64,000 nucleotides of DNA from Mantis religiosa (lineage: Eukaryota > Arthropoda > Insecta > Mantodea > Mantidae), in contig CM060947.1 of NCBI GenBank assembly GCA_030765055.1, positions 217,035,271 to 217,099,270 on the forward strand, given 5' to 3'. A model generated the notes under the pieces. It had not been told where the DNA came from. It searched no databases and saw only the letters and a list, made by a program, of their open reading frames with translations. The position numbers and the translations under genes are program-made. Within the stretch, counting starts at the first letter, position 1; each line of letters starts with the position of its first letter. This document shows positions 35,831 to 52,613 of the stretch, one piece after another.

Positions 35831-36054
35831 TATTTAAAATATCACTTTGCATGTATTTATTACACAATCTGTACTGTATTTATTCTATTGTCCCTCTTAT
35901 TGGAGGACATAAGTATTCGAACGTACCCAATCGAACAGAGAGGAAGGTGGTTGGACGTACCCTACACGCCCCTACCACATAGCAGTTGTGTTTATGCTAT
36001 GCCTCGAGATAGTGTACTCAAAGTTATGTAGTCGATTGTGAACTCACAGATAAT

Positions 36055-37049
36055 ATGGGACGTAAAGGTAAGGAGACAACAGTGGCAGAGAGGAATATCG
36101 TGATAAATATGTACAAACAAAACAAATCTCTCTGAAATTGCCAAAACCATTAACAGAAGCAAAACTAGTGTCCTGCATAATTCAAAGCTTCAACAGACAA
36201 ATGCTGCTGTAAATAAATCTAGAAATCGCGCTCCTTCTAAACTCACCACCAAAGACGGGAGGCAAATAATAAAAATGGTGAAGCAGAATCCGAGAATCAC
36301 TGCATCTGAGATTAGAGGATACCTTGAGCAACATTCTGGCACTGTGGTTCACACCAGAACAGTTGAACGGGTTTTAAATAGTACTGGGCACAATGCACGC
36401 GATCCTAGGAAGAAACCATATGGGAATAAGGTGAATAAGAAAAAGCGTATAGGATATCCCAAACAGAATGTGGTGAAACCAACAGAATTCTGGGATAAGG
36501 TTCTCTGATCGGACGACAGCAAATTCTGCTTATAAAGAGTGATGGACGTCTTCAAGTGTGGAGACTGCCAAATACAGAATGGGAACCTAAGAACATGGTA
36601 GCTACAATGAATCAGGGTAGCAGTAGTATGATGGTATGGGGCTGTATAGCTTCATCCGGCTTTGGGGAACTGGTGTTCATAGATGGGACCATGGACAAAT
36701 ATGAATACAAGATGATTCTTGAAAATAATCTTAAAAAGAATGCAGAGAAGCTGGGATTAGGACATGATTATTACGTCCAGCAGGACAATGATTCGAAGCA
36801 TACTGCTGAAATTGCAAGGCTTTGGATCGTGTACAACACTCCTCACACTTTGACGACACCGCCTCAGTCTCCAGAATTAAATCCTATATAGAGCATCTGG
36901 AAGGAACTCGAGGAATGTGTGAGGAAGCATCACATCAGAAGCAAGGCCCATCTGAAAGAACAGAGTGAAGAAATATGGACTCTGCAGTCACTAAACAACA
37001 CATACAGACAATGCCCAAACGATTATCAGCAGTAATTCAAAGGAGATGA
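36055..37049 (+). pseudogene. Tc1-type transposase, decayed
   Basis: ATG 36055 opens MGRKGKETTVAERNIVINMY, a Tc1 N-terminal helix-turn-helix start. A 2-base loss in a TCTCTC run near 36130 shifts the frame. The next frames give SEIAKTINRSKTSV, then ITASEIRGYLEQHSGTVVH and ARDPRKKPYGN (second HTH), then KVL-stop-SDDSKFC (first catalytic Asp), MMVWGCIASSGFGELVFIDG, and YYVQQDNDSKHTAE (second Asp). Thirty-four residues later, where Glu is expected after SPELNPI, the codon is TAG (36889-36891): DD34E spacing with the third catalytic residue turned into a stop. The C-terminus (LSAVIQRR) ends at TGA 37047-37049. About 330 codons in all, normal for Tc1. Confidence 0.88.
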
Positions 37050-37355
37050 TAACTAAACACTAGCTGTTCTCTGTTAGAATACTAATGTATAGACGTAAAC
37101 TAACCGTTTTATTTCTCCTTGTAGTGCAAATTAGTTTCAGTTGTTATTTATGAGTTTATATGTTTAATGGAAGATTCAAGTTTATTTTGTATCAGTTGTA
37201 TTTACGTATGCTTACTCTGGGTAGCTTTAAAGTAATATAAGTAATAAATATGTTTACGTTCAAATACTTATGTCGGCCTCTGTATACCGCGGAATTGTTA
37301 TAACGCGGATGTAAAGCATGTCCCCCAACAACCACGTTATTTCGGACTTCCACTG

Positions 37356-40060
<2,705 letters not shown>

Positions 40061-40250
40061 GCCCGCCTCGGTAACGTAGATGGTAGCATGTCTGCCTCGC
40101 GTTCAAGAGGTTCGAATCTCAGTCAGGGTGAGTTACCTGGATAAGGGTTTTTCCGAGGTTTTCCCTTATCCTATGGGCTCATTTGAGCATCATTTCAACC
40201 ACTCCATTCATCGTCCGATATGACTTAAAAAAGTTAAAAAACGTAAATTA

Positions 40251-40281
<31 letters not shown>
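40061..40281 (+). mobile_element. SINE-A, internally deleted, long poly(A)
   Basis: Head GCCCGCCTCGGTAACGTAGA and B-box region are present with a short loss before GTTCGAATCTCAG. The body jumps from CCCTTATCCT directly to ATGGGCTCATTTGAGCATCA, losing about 45 bp of the standard body. It ends AACGTAAATTAC plus about 30 A (40252-40281). Confidence 0.85.
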
Positions 40282-40283
<2 letters not shown>

Positions 40284-41582
40284 GAATGAAGAGGACGTCG
40301 CAGGTTATTTTTAGAAAACTTAAGATATAATTATATTTCTCTTAAATGTATATTTAAATAAACATTTATTAAAAGCTGCTTTTAATAAAGTAAATTATCA
40401 ACATTTGAGTAGTAAAGTGTGGACATATTCCACGAAAGGCATTTGATTAAAATATAAAGTTCTGGTATTCATATTCATTTCCTTTTTCGTTTCTGAATTA
40501 TCTAAACAAAAACACATACACTTTCTATTCCCATTATCAGTTTCACTTGGTGTTCATTATGATAAGCATTTACATGGGAATGGCTTCAAGTTAAGTAGAC
40601 TTGATTATATAAGTATCAGATGTGAAAGTTGCTCAAATATTTTAAATACCAAGTAGCAACCTCTCTTAGTACATGTGTTTGTATCAAAATGCACATTTTT
40701 AAATATGTTGATGCTTAAACCTCAACCAAGCGAAAACGTAAACATACAATTACATAGTGTCTCAATAACTATGTGGGTTCTGCAAAATCTTTATGAGACT
40801 CAAGAACTTTTCGAAAAAAAGATTGCTCAGTTATTCTAAACATGTGGATCGTGTATTATTTTCTTCCTTCAGTGCCAATTTCTGATGGGAAATTTAATTT
40901 ACACCCCTAGAGAAATTTGCAAATATTCTTGCACACAATAGTTATTTAAAGTATTAATTAACTAAACCTAATTTTGTAATATGTTGTAACAAGATCATAT
41001 GTGAGCCCTCATTTTTTAATACGGGTGCTTTAATGACTTTCTTTGTCATCTACCTATACTCAGAGCGAGTTTATACTCAACCCGAAATACGTGGCTAAAT
41101 CTAAGATAACTGCCAAATTGGTATTAAAGGTCAGTAACTTCGAAAATAACTGTAAAGAAAGATTTTTCGCCTTTTTCTTTTCTTAAAAATAGCGTAATTA
41201 TTGTATAAAGTTTCAAATTGTCTTTCATTGTAAAAACTATATCAAATATATATTTTTGTAGCCATTTCCGAGATATCCGTCATTAATGGTTTGAATTTTT
41301 TTAGTAAGTACATTGTTCCCATCTCTGAGGCCATTGTCGCTATTTAGTTGTTTTTGGCTAAGTCATTGGAAAGTGAAGAATAGCATATACCACGCGCGAG
41401 CGTGTGTGTATGTACAATTTTATTTCCGATCATGCAAAGTGCATAGAATTTCATCTTCACATACCTACGACCCGCATCTTAAAAATCTGCCTCGTTTAAG
41501 TTCACAACTACCTACAATAAAATGTGTAATGAAAGTACATGTCGTTTAACAATAATCATTTACTAGATTAAGCTTCTGCGAG
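40282..41582. other. Gene-free stretch
   Basis: No gene supported. Confidence 0.5.
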
Positions 41583-43019
<1,437 letters not shown>

Positions 43020-43325
43020 TTTTTTCTTCTTCAACGCGGTTAAGGCCATTTATCCTGTTCCGGCTCCAAAGTCTTGCTCCTTCCATCTTTTCCTCGGTCT
43101 TCCTAGATTTCTTCATCCTTGCGGTTGGTAATTGTATACTTTTTTAGTAATTCTATTTTGATCCATTTCATTCGGATGGTGCTTTCATTTGGTTCTGTAT
43201 TCGATTATTGTTTTATATAATTCTGCTATTTTTAATTGTCGAATTTCATCATTTTGTTTTTTGTCTAGTCTTGTATATCCAGCTGTTATTTGTTATGCTC
43301 TCCAATACTGCTCCAGCGATTTTGA
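43020..43325 (-). pseudogene. RTE-type non-LTR retrotransposon, C-terminus
   Basis: A single minus frame reads TAGYTRLDKKQNDEIRQ, EYRTK-stop-KHHPNEMDQNRITKKV, YNYQPQG-stop-RNLGRPRKRWKEQ. These are the hallmarks of the C-terminal tail of RTE-related elements (AGYTRLD..R.D.IR; W..H..RM...RI; GRPRKRW). Two internal stops fit TGG-to-TGA and CGA-to-TGA changes. Downstream, ATGGCCTTAACCGCGTTGAA followed by GAAGAAAAAA is the short 3' tail expected for such elements. 5'-truncated; about 300 bp remain. Confidence 0.85.
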
Positions 43326-43933
43326 TTAAAATGTCATATGTTTAAGCTATTTATTTCCATTACTGCTGAAAGATGAGTACGTATATCCTGAATTTTCTAT
43401 GAAGCATAAGAGGAGAGACGTAAGTTTCCTCCCATAAAACTGCCAAGCTGCACCTTAATTCAGCTTATACTTAACTATTAAACATAGCCACATTCATTAC
43501 CCAACTCACGCTTCTAGATTCTGCGTGTGAATAGATTATTGAGAATTTCCCTTTAAACCTGGATCTCTGAGTTGAAAAGCCAGAATGCTGAGTACTAATC
43601 TTGCGATGAAGTAGTATTACTGAAAACTTGGTATAGAAATTTCACGGGAAATACCCGTTTTGGGGCCTCCAAAATCACCCTACCCCCAAAGAGCATTTAA
43701 AAATTGTGCAAGCATATGTAAATTCATTTCGCCAAAGATGCGACTTTAAGATTAGCACAAAAAAAAATTTCTTCACACCAAACTATTCTTCATATGCAAA
43801 ATGTTTCACTGTTTACGTTTTTCTCATAAATGGTTCTAACCATTTTTATTTAAATAACCTATGATTAATATAATTTCAGAATATGTTGATATGTATTGAA
43901 TTTTCTGTCAAGTACACTTCATTCTGGAGATTG
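43326..43933. other. Spacer
   Basis: Nothing recognised. Confidence 0.5.
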
Positions 43934-44108
43934 ATGCCCGACTTCACCAAAAGATGTTAAAATCGACGTTAACAAATGTAACGTAACAATTGTAACAGCG
44001 CTAAACAAAGCTGTTAAATTTCTTGCATTTCACCAACCTGTTTCTGATAATGTTAACAAACACGTGTTAACGCCAAGGAACTTGTAAATATTGCAGCTAT
44101 AGAAGGCT

Positions 44109-44507
44109 ATGGACGAGTCGTATTATTTTCTGAACGTACTGCGATGCTCTTTTGTTTTCATTTTCGTCTGTAGACAGCTAAAAAAATTGCTGATAAACAA
44201 AATCGTAAACAAAAGCCGTGAAACAAATTTCTCATCGATGGAGAAAGAACTGTTAATTGAATTGGTGGCGAAGTATAAGCATATCGTGGAAAATAAGAGG
44301 ACGGTTGCAGTGAATGTAAAACAGAAAGACGTCACGTGGGAAAAAATTGGAAACGAATTTAATTCAAATGTATGTGTCATTACTAGAAACACGAAACATC
44401 TTCAGTATTACGTAAATTTAAAACGAAGAAGAAAAGAAGTACAAGCGACGAGTGACGAACGTTTCAAGACGGAAGGTGGTCAGTGTATTATCCACCTAAT
44501 TCAGTGA
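44109..44507 (+). pseudogene. Myb/SANT-like DNA-binding protein (truncated or frameshifted)
   Basis: The 132-codon frame contains RETNFSSMEKELLIELVAKY, KHIVENKRTVAVNVKQKDVT, WEKIGNEFNSNV, then LQYYVNLKRRRKE. This fits the Myb/SANT-like domain (Myb_DNA-bind_5 type: NFS..EK.LL.ELV.KY..IIENK.TD ... W..I..EFN ... L...W.NLK...K). It continues with DERFKTEGG, also seen after that domain in family members. The first 35 residues look non-coding, so the true start may be ATG 44238 (MEKELL) or an upstream exon. The frame ends early because of changes in a local duplication (44403-44751). Role if made: binding of the element's ends. Confidence 0.65.
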
Positions 44508-44751
44508 ATTATAAAATCGCAAAGTTGAAGCAAAGGCGAGATCGGCATATTCCTTTCGATGTGTGTTCTAACTCAGTATAAGGTAAATTTAAAACGAAGA
44601 GCGAAGGACAAGTGACGAATGACTTGAACGTTTCAAGACGGGAGGTGGACAGTGTATTATCCACATAATTTAGTTAATTATAAAATAGCGAAGTTATTAA
44701 TACTTGATGCAAATACGAGATCCGCATATTCCTTTCGATGCATGTTCTAAC
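44403..44751 (+). repeat. Internal tandem duplication, period about 171-179 bp
   Basis: Units 44403-44572 and 44574-44751 share GTAAATTTAAAACGAAGA, CGTTTCAAGACGG, AGTGTATTATCCAC, TATAAAAT and GCATATTCCTTTCGATG in order. The duplication starts inside the Myb-like ORF and repeats its 3' end. Confidence 0.85.
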
Positions 44752-45080
44752 CTCTCTTGTACTTCCGGAGTAACCTTCATAGCAACTTGTTTGGACAGTC
44801 TGTACCTCTGTAGAAAATTTTCTTCGGATAGCTCCTCAAAATAATTTCTCCTCATAGGCCGTACTCTATTATGAATGCCATTTAGACGGTCTTAAATATA
44901 GCAAATCGATAACAAAAGCTGCGTTCACGCCCGCCATCGTGAGTCAGGAATTTGACTTGTTAGTTTAACAAGAAATTTAACACGAGTGTTAAGCTAAAAC
45001 TTGTTGGTGAAATGCAACTTTTGTTATAACTATTGTTAAACCCGTGTTAATTCTTAACATCTGTTGGTGAAATCGGGCAT

Positions 45081-47922
<2,842 letters not shown>

Positions 47923-48079
47923 TTACACTTTTAGTCCTCGTTGTTTTACAACGATTTGTGCTATTAATAGACATCTTGTAGGCCAAAAAGGCTTAGATAT
48001 CCTTTCACTAGTTGTAACATTACTTCGCACTGAGTCATCTTCAACTACACTATTGTGTATGTATTCCTCCTCCTCCCTC

Positions 48080-48130
<51 letters not shown>

Positions 48131-48252
48131 GGTGATAAAATTGCTTCATCAGATTGCTCATGCACAGTAGTTTGATCTTCTGTTTCACTCATTGCCTCGT
48201 CACTATCATCAAATTCAAAATAAGAAACTATTGCGTTTTCATATGTATCCAT
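47923..48252 (-). CDS. Acidic hypothetical ORF with poly-Asp
   Basis: 109 codons on the minus strand. The N-terminal part (FEFDDSDEAMSETEDQ, then HEQSDEAILSP) is acidic and protein-like. It runs into 16 Asp encoded by an (ATC)n microsatellite, then EREEEEYIHNSVVEDDSV. Acidic low-complexity heads of this style occur on some transposases (for example piggyBac type) and nuclear proteins, but no domain is recognisable. It may be an exon fragment, a transposon head, or chance. Confidence 0.2.
48075..48129. repeat. (ATC)n microsatellite
   Basis: About 18 trinucleotide units; reads as poly-Asp on the minus strand. Confidence 0.95.
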
Positions 48253-48639
48253 AATTTCTTTGTTTTTGAATGATGTCGAGACATGTTGAAATATCTTGGC
48301 AAATGACGTTTATTCTTTTTAAAGTACGTCCAACAAAGACCAGACGATGAAGAACTGTCAGACCAAAAGAATGAGAAGAGTAATGTGACAAAGACGCAAA
48401 AATTCGCTTCAAACATTTTATTTTCATAAAATCGTTAGCTCAAGCTAACGTACGAACAGCCTCTTTTACACACATATAGATACGTCGCTACAATGTTTCT
48501 ATATCTCTGTAGCAAACACCCTTTGTGCTGCCATAATCCTTTTGACGTACACAAAAATCCACTTCTTACAAGCAGCTACACGCCGACTCCGATGTTCGAA
48601 CGTAAACTGCTTCGATGCCTGTTCTAGTACCACACTTTT
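48253..48639. other. Spacer
   Basis: Nothing recognised. Confidence 0.5.
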
Positions 48640-48838
48640 TTTTAATTTACATATCGAAGCATGAAATGATGCTCAAATGAGCCCTGGATCCATACAGCAT
48701 AGAGTTACTCTACATTCATCTTTCAGGATAAGGGAAAACCCCGGAAAAATCGTATCCAGATAACTCACTCTGACGAGATTCGAACGCAGGACCTTTTGAA
48801 CGTGAGGCAGACACGCTACCACCTACGCTACGGAGGTG
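48640..48838 (-). mobile_element. SINE-A, internally deleted copy
   Basis: Minus-strand copy with A tail (T-run at 48636-48642), GCTCAAATGAGCCCTGGATC, CTTTCAGGATAAGGGAAAAC, and the head ending CACCTACGCTACGGAGG. The block around the Gly-rich 3' end (GTCCGATATGACTTAACG in other copies) is shortened. No clear target duplication. Confidence 0.82.
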
Positions 48839-50451
48839 TACTATGTAGCACTTGTTACCATAAACATTTGAATACTGTTTCTGTATGTTTTAAATAAGTA
48901 CACCTTGCTTAATTTGAAACAATTCCTAAATGTTAATAATAATGTGTCACATAGGATTTTTTAAACATTACATTCAGTGGTCAAAACCAGAAGTGGAATG
49001 TTAGGTCCCAAAACGGTATATAAAGTAACATCTGAGGGGTGTTCTACTCTCTGGATGATGTCATAAATAGATGTACTATCTACTGTGTTGCTCTCACAAG
49101 AATATGGCTATAAGGACTGAGTTTGACATCAACAACCGTGGAAGATTATGGTGATTGCGAAACGTTAGTATCTCAACACATGTTGATAAGCCGTAATCCT
49201 GCTCAGAAAATGTCCATCACATTCCTTAGAGCCACGTTGCGTGTTGCCGGGTGCTAGCTATAAAGGCCAGGAAGGTCGGTCGGCGACAGTGAGCCATTAT
49301 CATCAGGACCCTGTGTATTAACGACATCCTCAAGTACGGCGGAAGGAAAGTGACTCTCCAAGTTGAATGACATTTGAAACACGTCACCTCATACTTATTC
49401 AATAGTCAAGTTGGCACTTCACTCATTTATGACAGTGCAGGAGTGCCAACTGCGCACAACAGAGAAATGACGTCTTATATCCGTGGGCAGGAAGCACACA
49501 ATTTTTGATCCTAAATTAGCTGCTGCACTTTCCAAACCGCTATGGCAGCTTCGTGCAAATATGTATCTCAGAGAGCAGTTAGCGGAGCAGGCATGACAAT
49601 ATAACAATGTGGCATTTGGTGATTTCTTTAGCCTACTTTTTAACACTGAACTCAAATAATGTCTATGCTCTACCTTATCTTCTAACCCACGAACGTTCTA
49701 AGGATTTTTCTCAGGAGGGAAGGAGCAGGAAGTTATCAACGTAATTCCAAATGCGGTTATTCGTACTTCTTCCTCAGTTCTTCCTTTATAGCGGTTAATA
49801 CAGACCAGACACTAAACCACTTACACTACTTGCCACATTATGACTATCATTGTATAACAGCCAAATGTTAAAATTCACCTTAACGTTACGTAGAGTAAAC
49901 AAATATACATTAGATATACACTCCCTATAACTTTAATTATTGGAAAACAATCGTATAATGTTTTATTTCTATCTATAATTGGCAGAGTATTGCATACATG
50001 CATTGAGCCATTTCCGTATAAAATACATTTTAAATAATCGAAAAGATATCTGTGTGTGCGCTGCGTATGTTTAATTAAAAATTGAAATATCGAAATACAC
50101 CATACTTACTATTAAGCTCGACATTTTTCCAAGATCTGACACAAAAATGTTCAAGAAAAATCCAGCCACTGCAAACTAACCTTGGAGATAATTTTCCCTG
50201 GAGATTTTTTTTCCCCTTTTAGTACAATGGCTGTAAGCATGTTTGCTTAAAACATCGAGTGATTAGGTTTTATGTTAAGTCTATGAAGTCCTCTTTATTT
50301 TCAATTGTGTATTACTGGTAAAGCATATGAGAGATTGTATAGTGTTTACCGCCCTTTCTTTCATACATGTATGGTCTACATTCTACAGCGTCAGACAGTA
50401 GACGCACTTAAAATAATAACTGGGAAGGAAATGCTTCAAGCTTAAGTTTAA
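48839..50451. other. Gene-free stretch
   Basis: No gene supported. CTATAAAGGCCAGGAAGGTC at about 49258 followed by ATCATCAGGA is TATA/initiator-like, without an ORF. Confidence 0.45.
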
Positions 50452-50590
50452 GATACCTTACCGGGATTTGGTAGTTATGGGGACTGAGAAACCTCAGTCA
50501 GGGAGGATGCTCCTGACTGGATGTGAACACGGTCCTTCCGCGTTCGTGCTTTAAGGACCTAGGACAGCCACTACATGCAGATCACGTTAA
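50452..50590 (-). mobile_element. SINE-F, tRNA-like repeat (single copy)
   Basis: On the minus strand: GTGGCTGTCCTAGGTCCTTA (A-box position) and GACCGTGTTCACATCCAGTC (B-box position), about 35 bp apart, then a short body with CTGACTGAGGTTTCTCAGTC. The spacing and B-box match a tRNA-derived head. Only one copy here, so family status is inferred. Confidence 0.45.
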
Positions 50591-50864
50591 AACAAACGAT
50601 TTATGAAGTTGCTTCTTTTTGCGTGACTAACAATGCCTGATATCTATTGCTATTACTTTTAACTTTTTAATAACTTTAAATTTCTTGAAATACTAAGGCA
50701 TTATTTTGTTTCTCGCTTAAACTATTTTTGGTTTCACAACAGCACAGCGTCTGCTTAACTAAATGAGTCAGTACTCCAATTAAAGCGCTAAATTTCACAA
50801 CTACAGCAATTTAATTAAATTTTACATATAAAAGCGATACACTTTAAACCTTTCGAAGTATTCA

Positions 50865-50867
<3 letters not shown>

Positions 50868-50943
<76 letters not shown>
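50868..50943. repeat. (AT)n microsatellite
   Basis: About 37 AT units; self-complementary, so it can extrude a cruciform. Confidence 0.97.
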
Positions 50944-50944
<1 letters not shown>

Positions 50945-51240
50945 CTTTCTGGGGAGAGCAGCAGCAGAAACAACAATAATAAATACATCTAGGAATAAAT
51001 AAATCTGCTAAGATCAGAATTGTAGTTCAAATTGAATAGTACATACAATCTGAAAATAACTGTGCAGGTCCTTAATTCTTCTTGCTGATTCCTATTCAAA
51101 TTTTACTATGATGAAGTATTAAAAAGTTTTTTATCAAGGTTAGTTTGAGGTGAAAGTGAGAGGGTTTTCTTGAAAATCTTAACGTCGCCTCTTTGAAATG
51201 TACTCAGAGATCCACCAAATTTAGGTTTTATTTATGAACG

Positions 51241-51320
51241 CTTTTCTCCCGTTCTATACTGGGTGTGAAAGACCGCTCAATTTTGCCCAGATACCTCTTT
51301 ATCAGGCTTGAGAAACGTTT
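51241..51320 (-). repeat. Dispersed repeat shared with the SINE-E tail
   Basis: Minus strand reads CTGATAAAGAGGTATCTGGG, CAAAATTGAGCGGTCTTTCA, CACCCAGTATAGAACG. The same order occurs on the plus strand at 57223-57285, downstream of the tRNA-like box of SINE-E. Here the tRNA-like part is absent. Confidence 0.6.
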
Positions 51321-52320
51321 GCGGTCTGGTATTTATATAGACTATTGCTTTCTCTTCCTTTTTTTTCTATGTAGCATGATGTATGTATACTCTTGCAGTA
51401 TTTTGAACTCGTTCTGTAATAATTTAAACAGAACTTACAAATTGCTGAAGATGGGTTCAGTTTTTAAAAAACTCAATAAAATGAAAATACCAGGACAGTT
51501 AACTATAATATGGTTCTTTCCGCTTAATTGGCTGCTAGAATTTTTAAAGAGGAAACTTTAGGTGTTTCAGTATATCTTAACTGGTTGTTCTCACCTTCTG
51601 TATCTTTTTGGAGGACCTTTTACAGGGAAATGCTTACAAGATTTGAACAAGGTTTAGATTATTTGATTTCTAGAAATAAAATTCCCTTATCCATTTGATA
51701 CATAATACAGACATTTGTGAAAGGACGTGATAGAAGGGATTATTCACCTAAAATGAATATGGAATTGTCTTATGTTTTCACATAATTCAACAATTTGCAC
51801 ACAATAACAAGCATAATATAAATATTAATCAACTATTTCACTATTATGATACGCACTTATGACAAATATTACTTGCAAGATTATTAATTCTGGTTGTTTT
51901 TCTATTAATTAGGTCAGCTGATACAACATAATTTAAGATCCTCAAAATTTTCAATTGTATATTAAAGGTATTTCCTGCTTTTAATGTATTTTTTTATAAT
52001 CGATAATACACAAAACATTACACTCTCAGAAAAAAGTCAGTAAAGTGTTGAATCTAATTTTTAAAAATAATACACACGCACATTTTGATGTGGAATAATT
52101 CATTTTGTTGGCTTTAAAGTGGTTCCCCCTATTTTAACCCGTGTATTCTACATATCCTATGGTATGAAAAGCCCAGCCCAATTATAACACTATTTTATCT
52201 AACTATTCACTCACGTGAGGTTAACACATAGTTGGATTTTCCACCTAATTTTCTACATACTTCTGAAGTTTGCTTAAGAAATCATCCATAGCACTTCCTT
52301 GTTCTCTTTGAGGTGATATT
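51321..52320. other. Gene-free stretch
   Basis: No gene supported. Confidence 0.5.
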
Positions 52321-52324
52321 TTGC

Positions 52325-52510
52325 GAGATGATTTTCTTCACTTCTTCAAAGGTGATGGATATAAAATCCTTCTTTACAAACAGGTTCTGCGACCTGTAAT
52401 CACATATGCCCACCAAGTCGGGAGTTGCTGCAGAAACGCATCTCTACAAACTCCAAATTCTCCAAAACCTCTTTCTTTCAGCACATTGGTACATTCCCAA
52501 TGATAACATT
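52325..52510 (+). pseudogene. Jockey-like reverse transcriptase fragment
   Basis: The first frame reads KILLYKQVLRPVITYA. After one frameshift near 52420-52440 the next frame reads HLYKLQILQNLFLSAHWYIP and NDNI. Together this is the thumb region that follows the RT core in Jockey-type non-LTR elements (LLYK..LRP..TYA...W; ...LQ.LQN..LR....PWY..N). About 62 codons remain. It ends abruptly at the SINE-A fragment that starts at 52511. Confidence 0.7.
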
Positions 52511-52613
52511 TTCAAGAGGTCCTGAGTTCGAATCTCGGTCATGGTGAGTTACCTGGAATCGGTTTTTTCCGGAGGTTTTCCTTATCCTGAAAGACGAATG
52601 TCGGGTAGCTCTA
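52511..52613 (+). mobile_element. SINE-A fragment fused to the Jockey remnant
   Basis: Begins in the middle of the tRNA-like head (TTCAAGAGGTCCTGAGTTCG), continues with the B box and body (TTACCTGGAATCGGTTTTTT, CCTTATCCTGAAAGACGAAT), then departs from SINE-A after GGGTAGCTCTAC into unrelated GC-rich sequence (GCGGCCTCGGGGAGTACGAC). Confidence 0.75.

Larger units (their letters stand above)
34263..35890 (-). mobile_element. Penelope-like retroelement, 5'-truncated
   Basis: Minus-strand element inside the Tc1, holding an unbroken RT/GIY-YIG frame (34457-35830) and a 3' region with a hammerhead-like motif. The exact borders are not fixed: the left limit lies after the SINE-D duplication and the right limit before the inner Tc1 repeat (about 35890). 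The N-terminal part of the ORF is missing. Confidence 0.8.
33828..37282 (+). mobile_element. Tc1-type element inserted in the Tigger
   Basis: Left end CAGAGGCCGACAGATGTATT (33828) and right end, read inward, CAGAGGCCGACATAAGTATT (37282) are terminal inverted repeats, with TA on both sides (33826-33827, 37283-37284). A second copy of the terminal motif (GGACATAAGTATTCGAAC) lies at about 35906, next to the transposase gene, suggesting an inner direct repeat as in IR/DR-type Tc1 elements. SINE-D and a Penelope-like element have inserted between outer and inner repeats. Confidence 0.82.
32829..37355 (+). mobile_element. Tigger (pogo-type) element, interrupted by nested insertions
   Basis: Left end CAGTAGAAGCCCGAAATAGC (32829) and right end, read inward, CAGTGGAAGTCCGAAATAAC (37355) are matching inverted repeats followed by CGCGG/CGTGG, as in Tigger elements. 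TA precedes the left end (32827-32828); the right flank reads CA, so that copy of the duplication is mutated or absent. Only the DNA-binding part of the transposase is present (33181-33717); the DDE domain is missing. Just 73 bp of Tigger sequence lie right of the inserted Tc1. Before insertions it was about 1.07 kb. Confidence 0.88.
43934..45080 (+). mobile_element. Non-autonomous TIR element carrying a Myb/SANT-like ORF
   Basis: Ends are inverted repeats of 27 bp with two differences: ATGCCCGACTTCACC... at the left and, read inward, ATGCCCGATTTCACC... at the right, both continuing to AGATGTTAA. Each end also has an inner direct repeat of the motif (TTGCATTTCACCAAC at 44024 and, inverted, at about 45017), and several GTTAAC/TTAACA words. 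If the element proper starts at GCCCG, both flanks are AT. Length about 1.15 kb. It has a Myb/SANT-like ORF but no transposase. PIF/Harbinger-type elements pair a transposase with a Myb-like protein, so this may be a deletion derivative. Confidence 0.75.
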
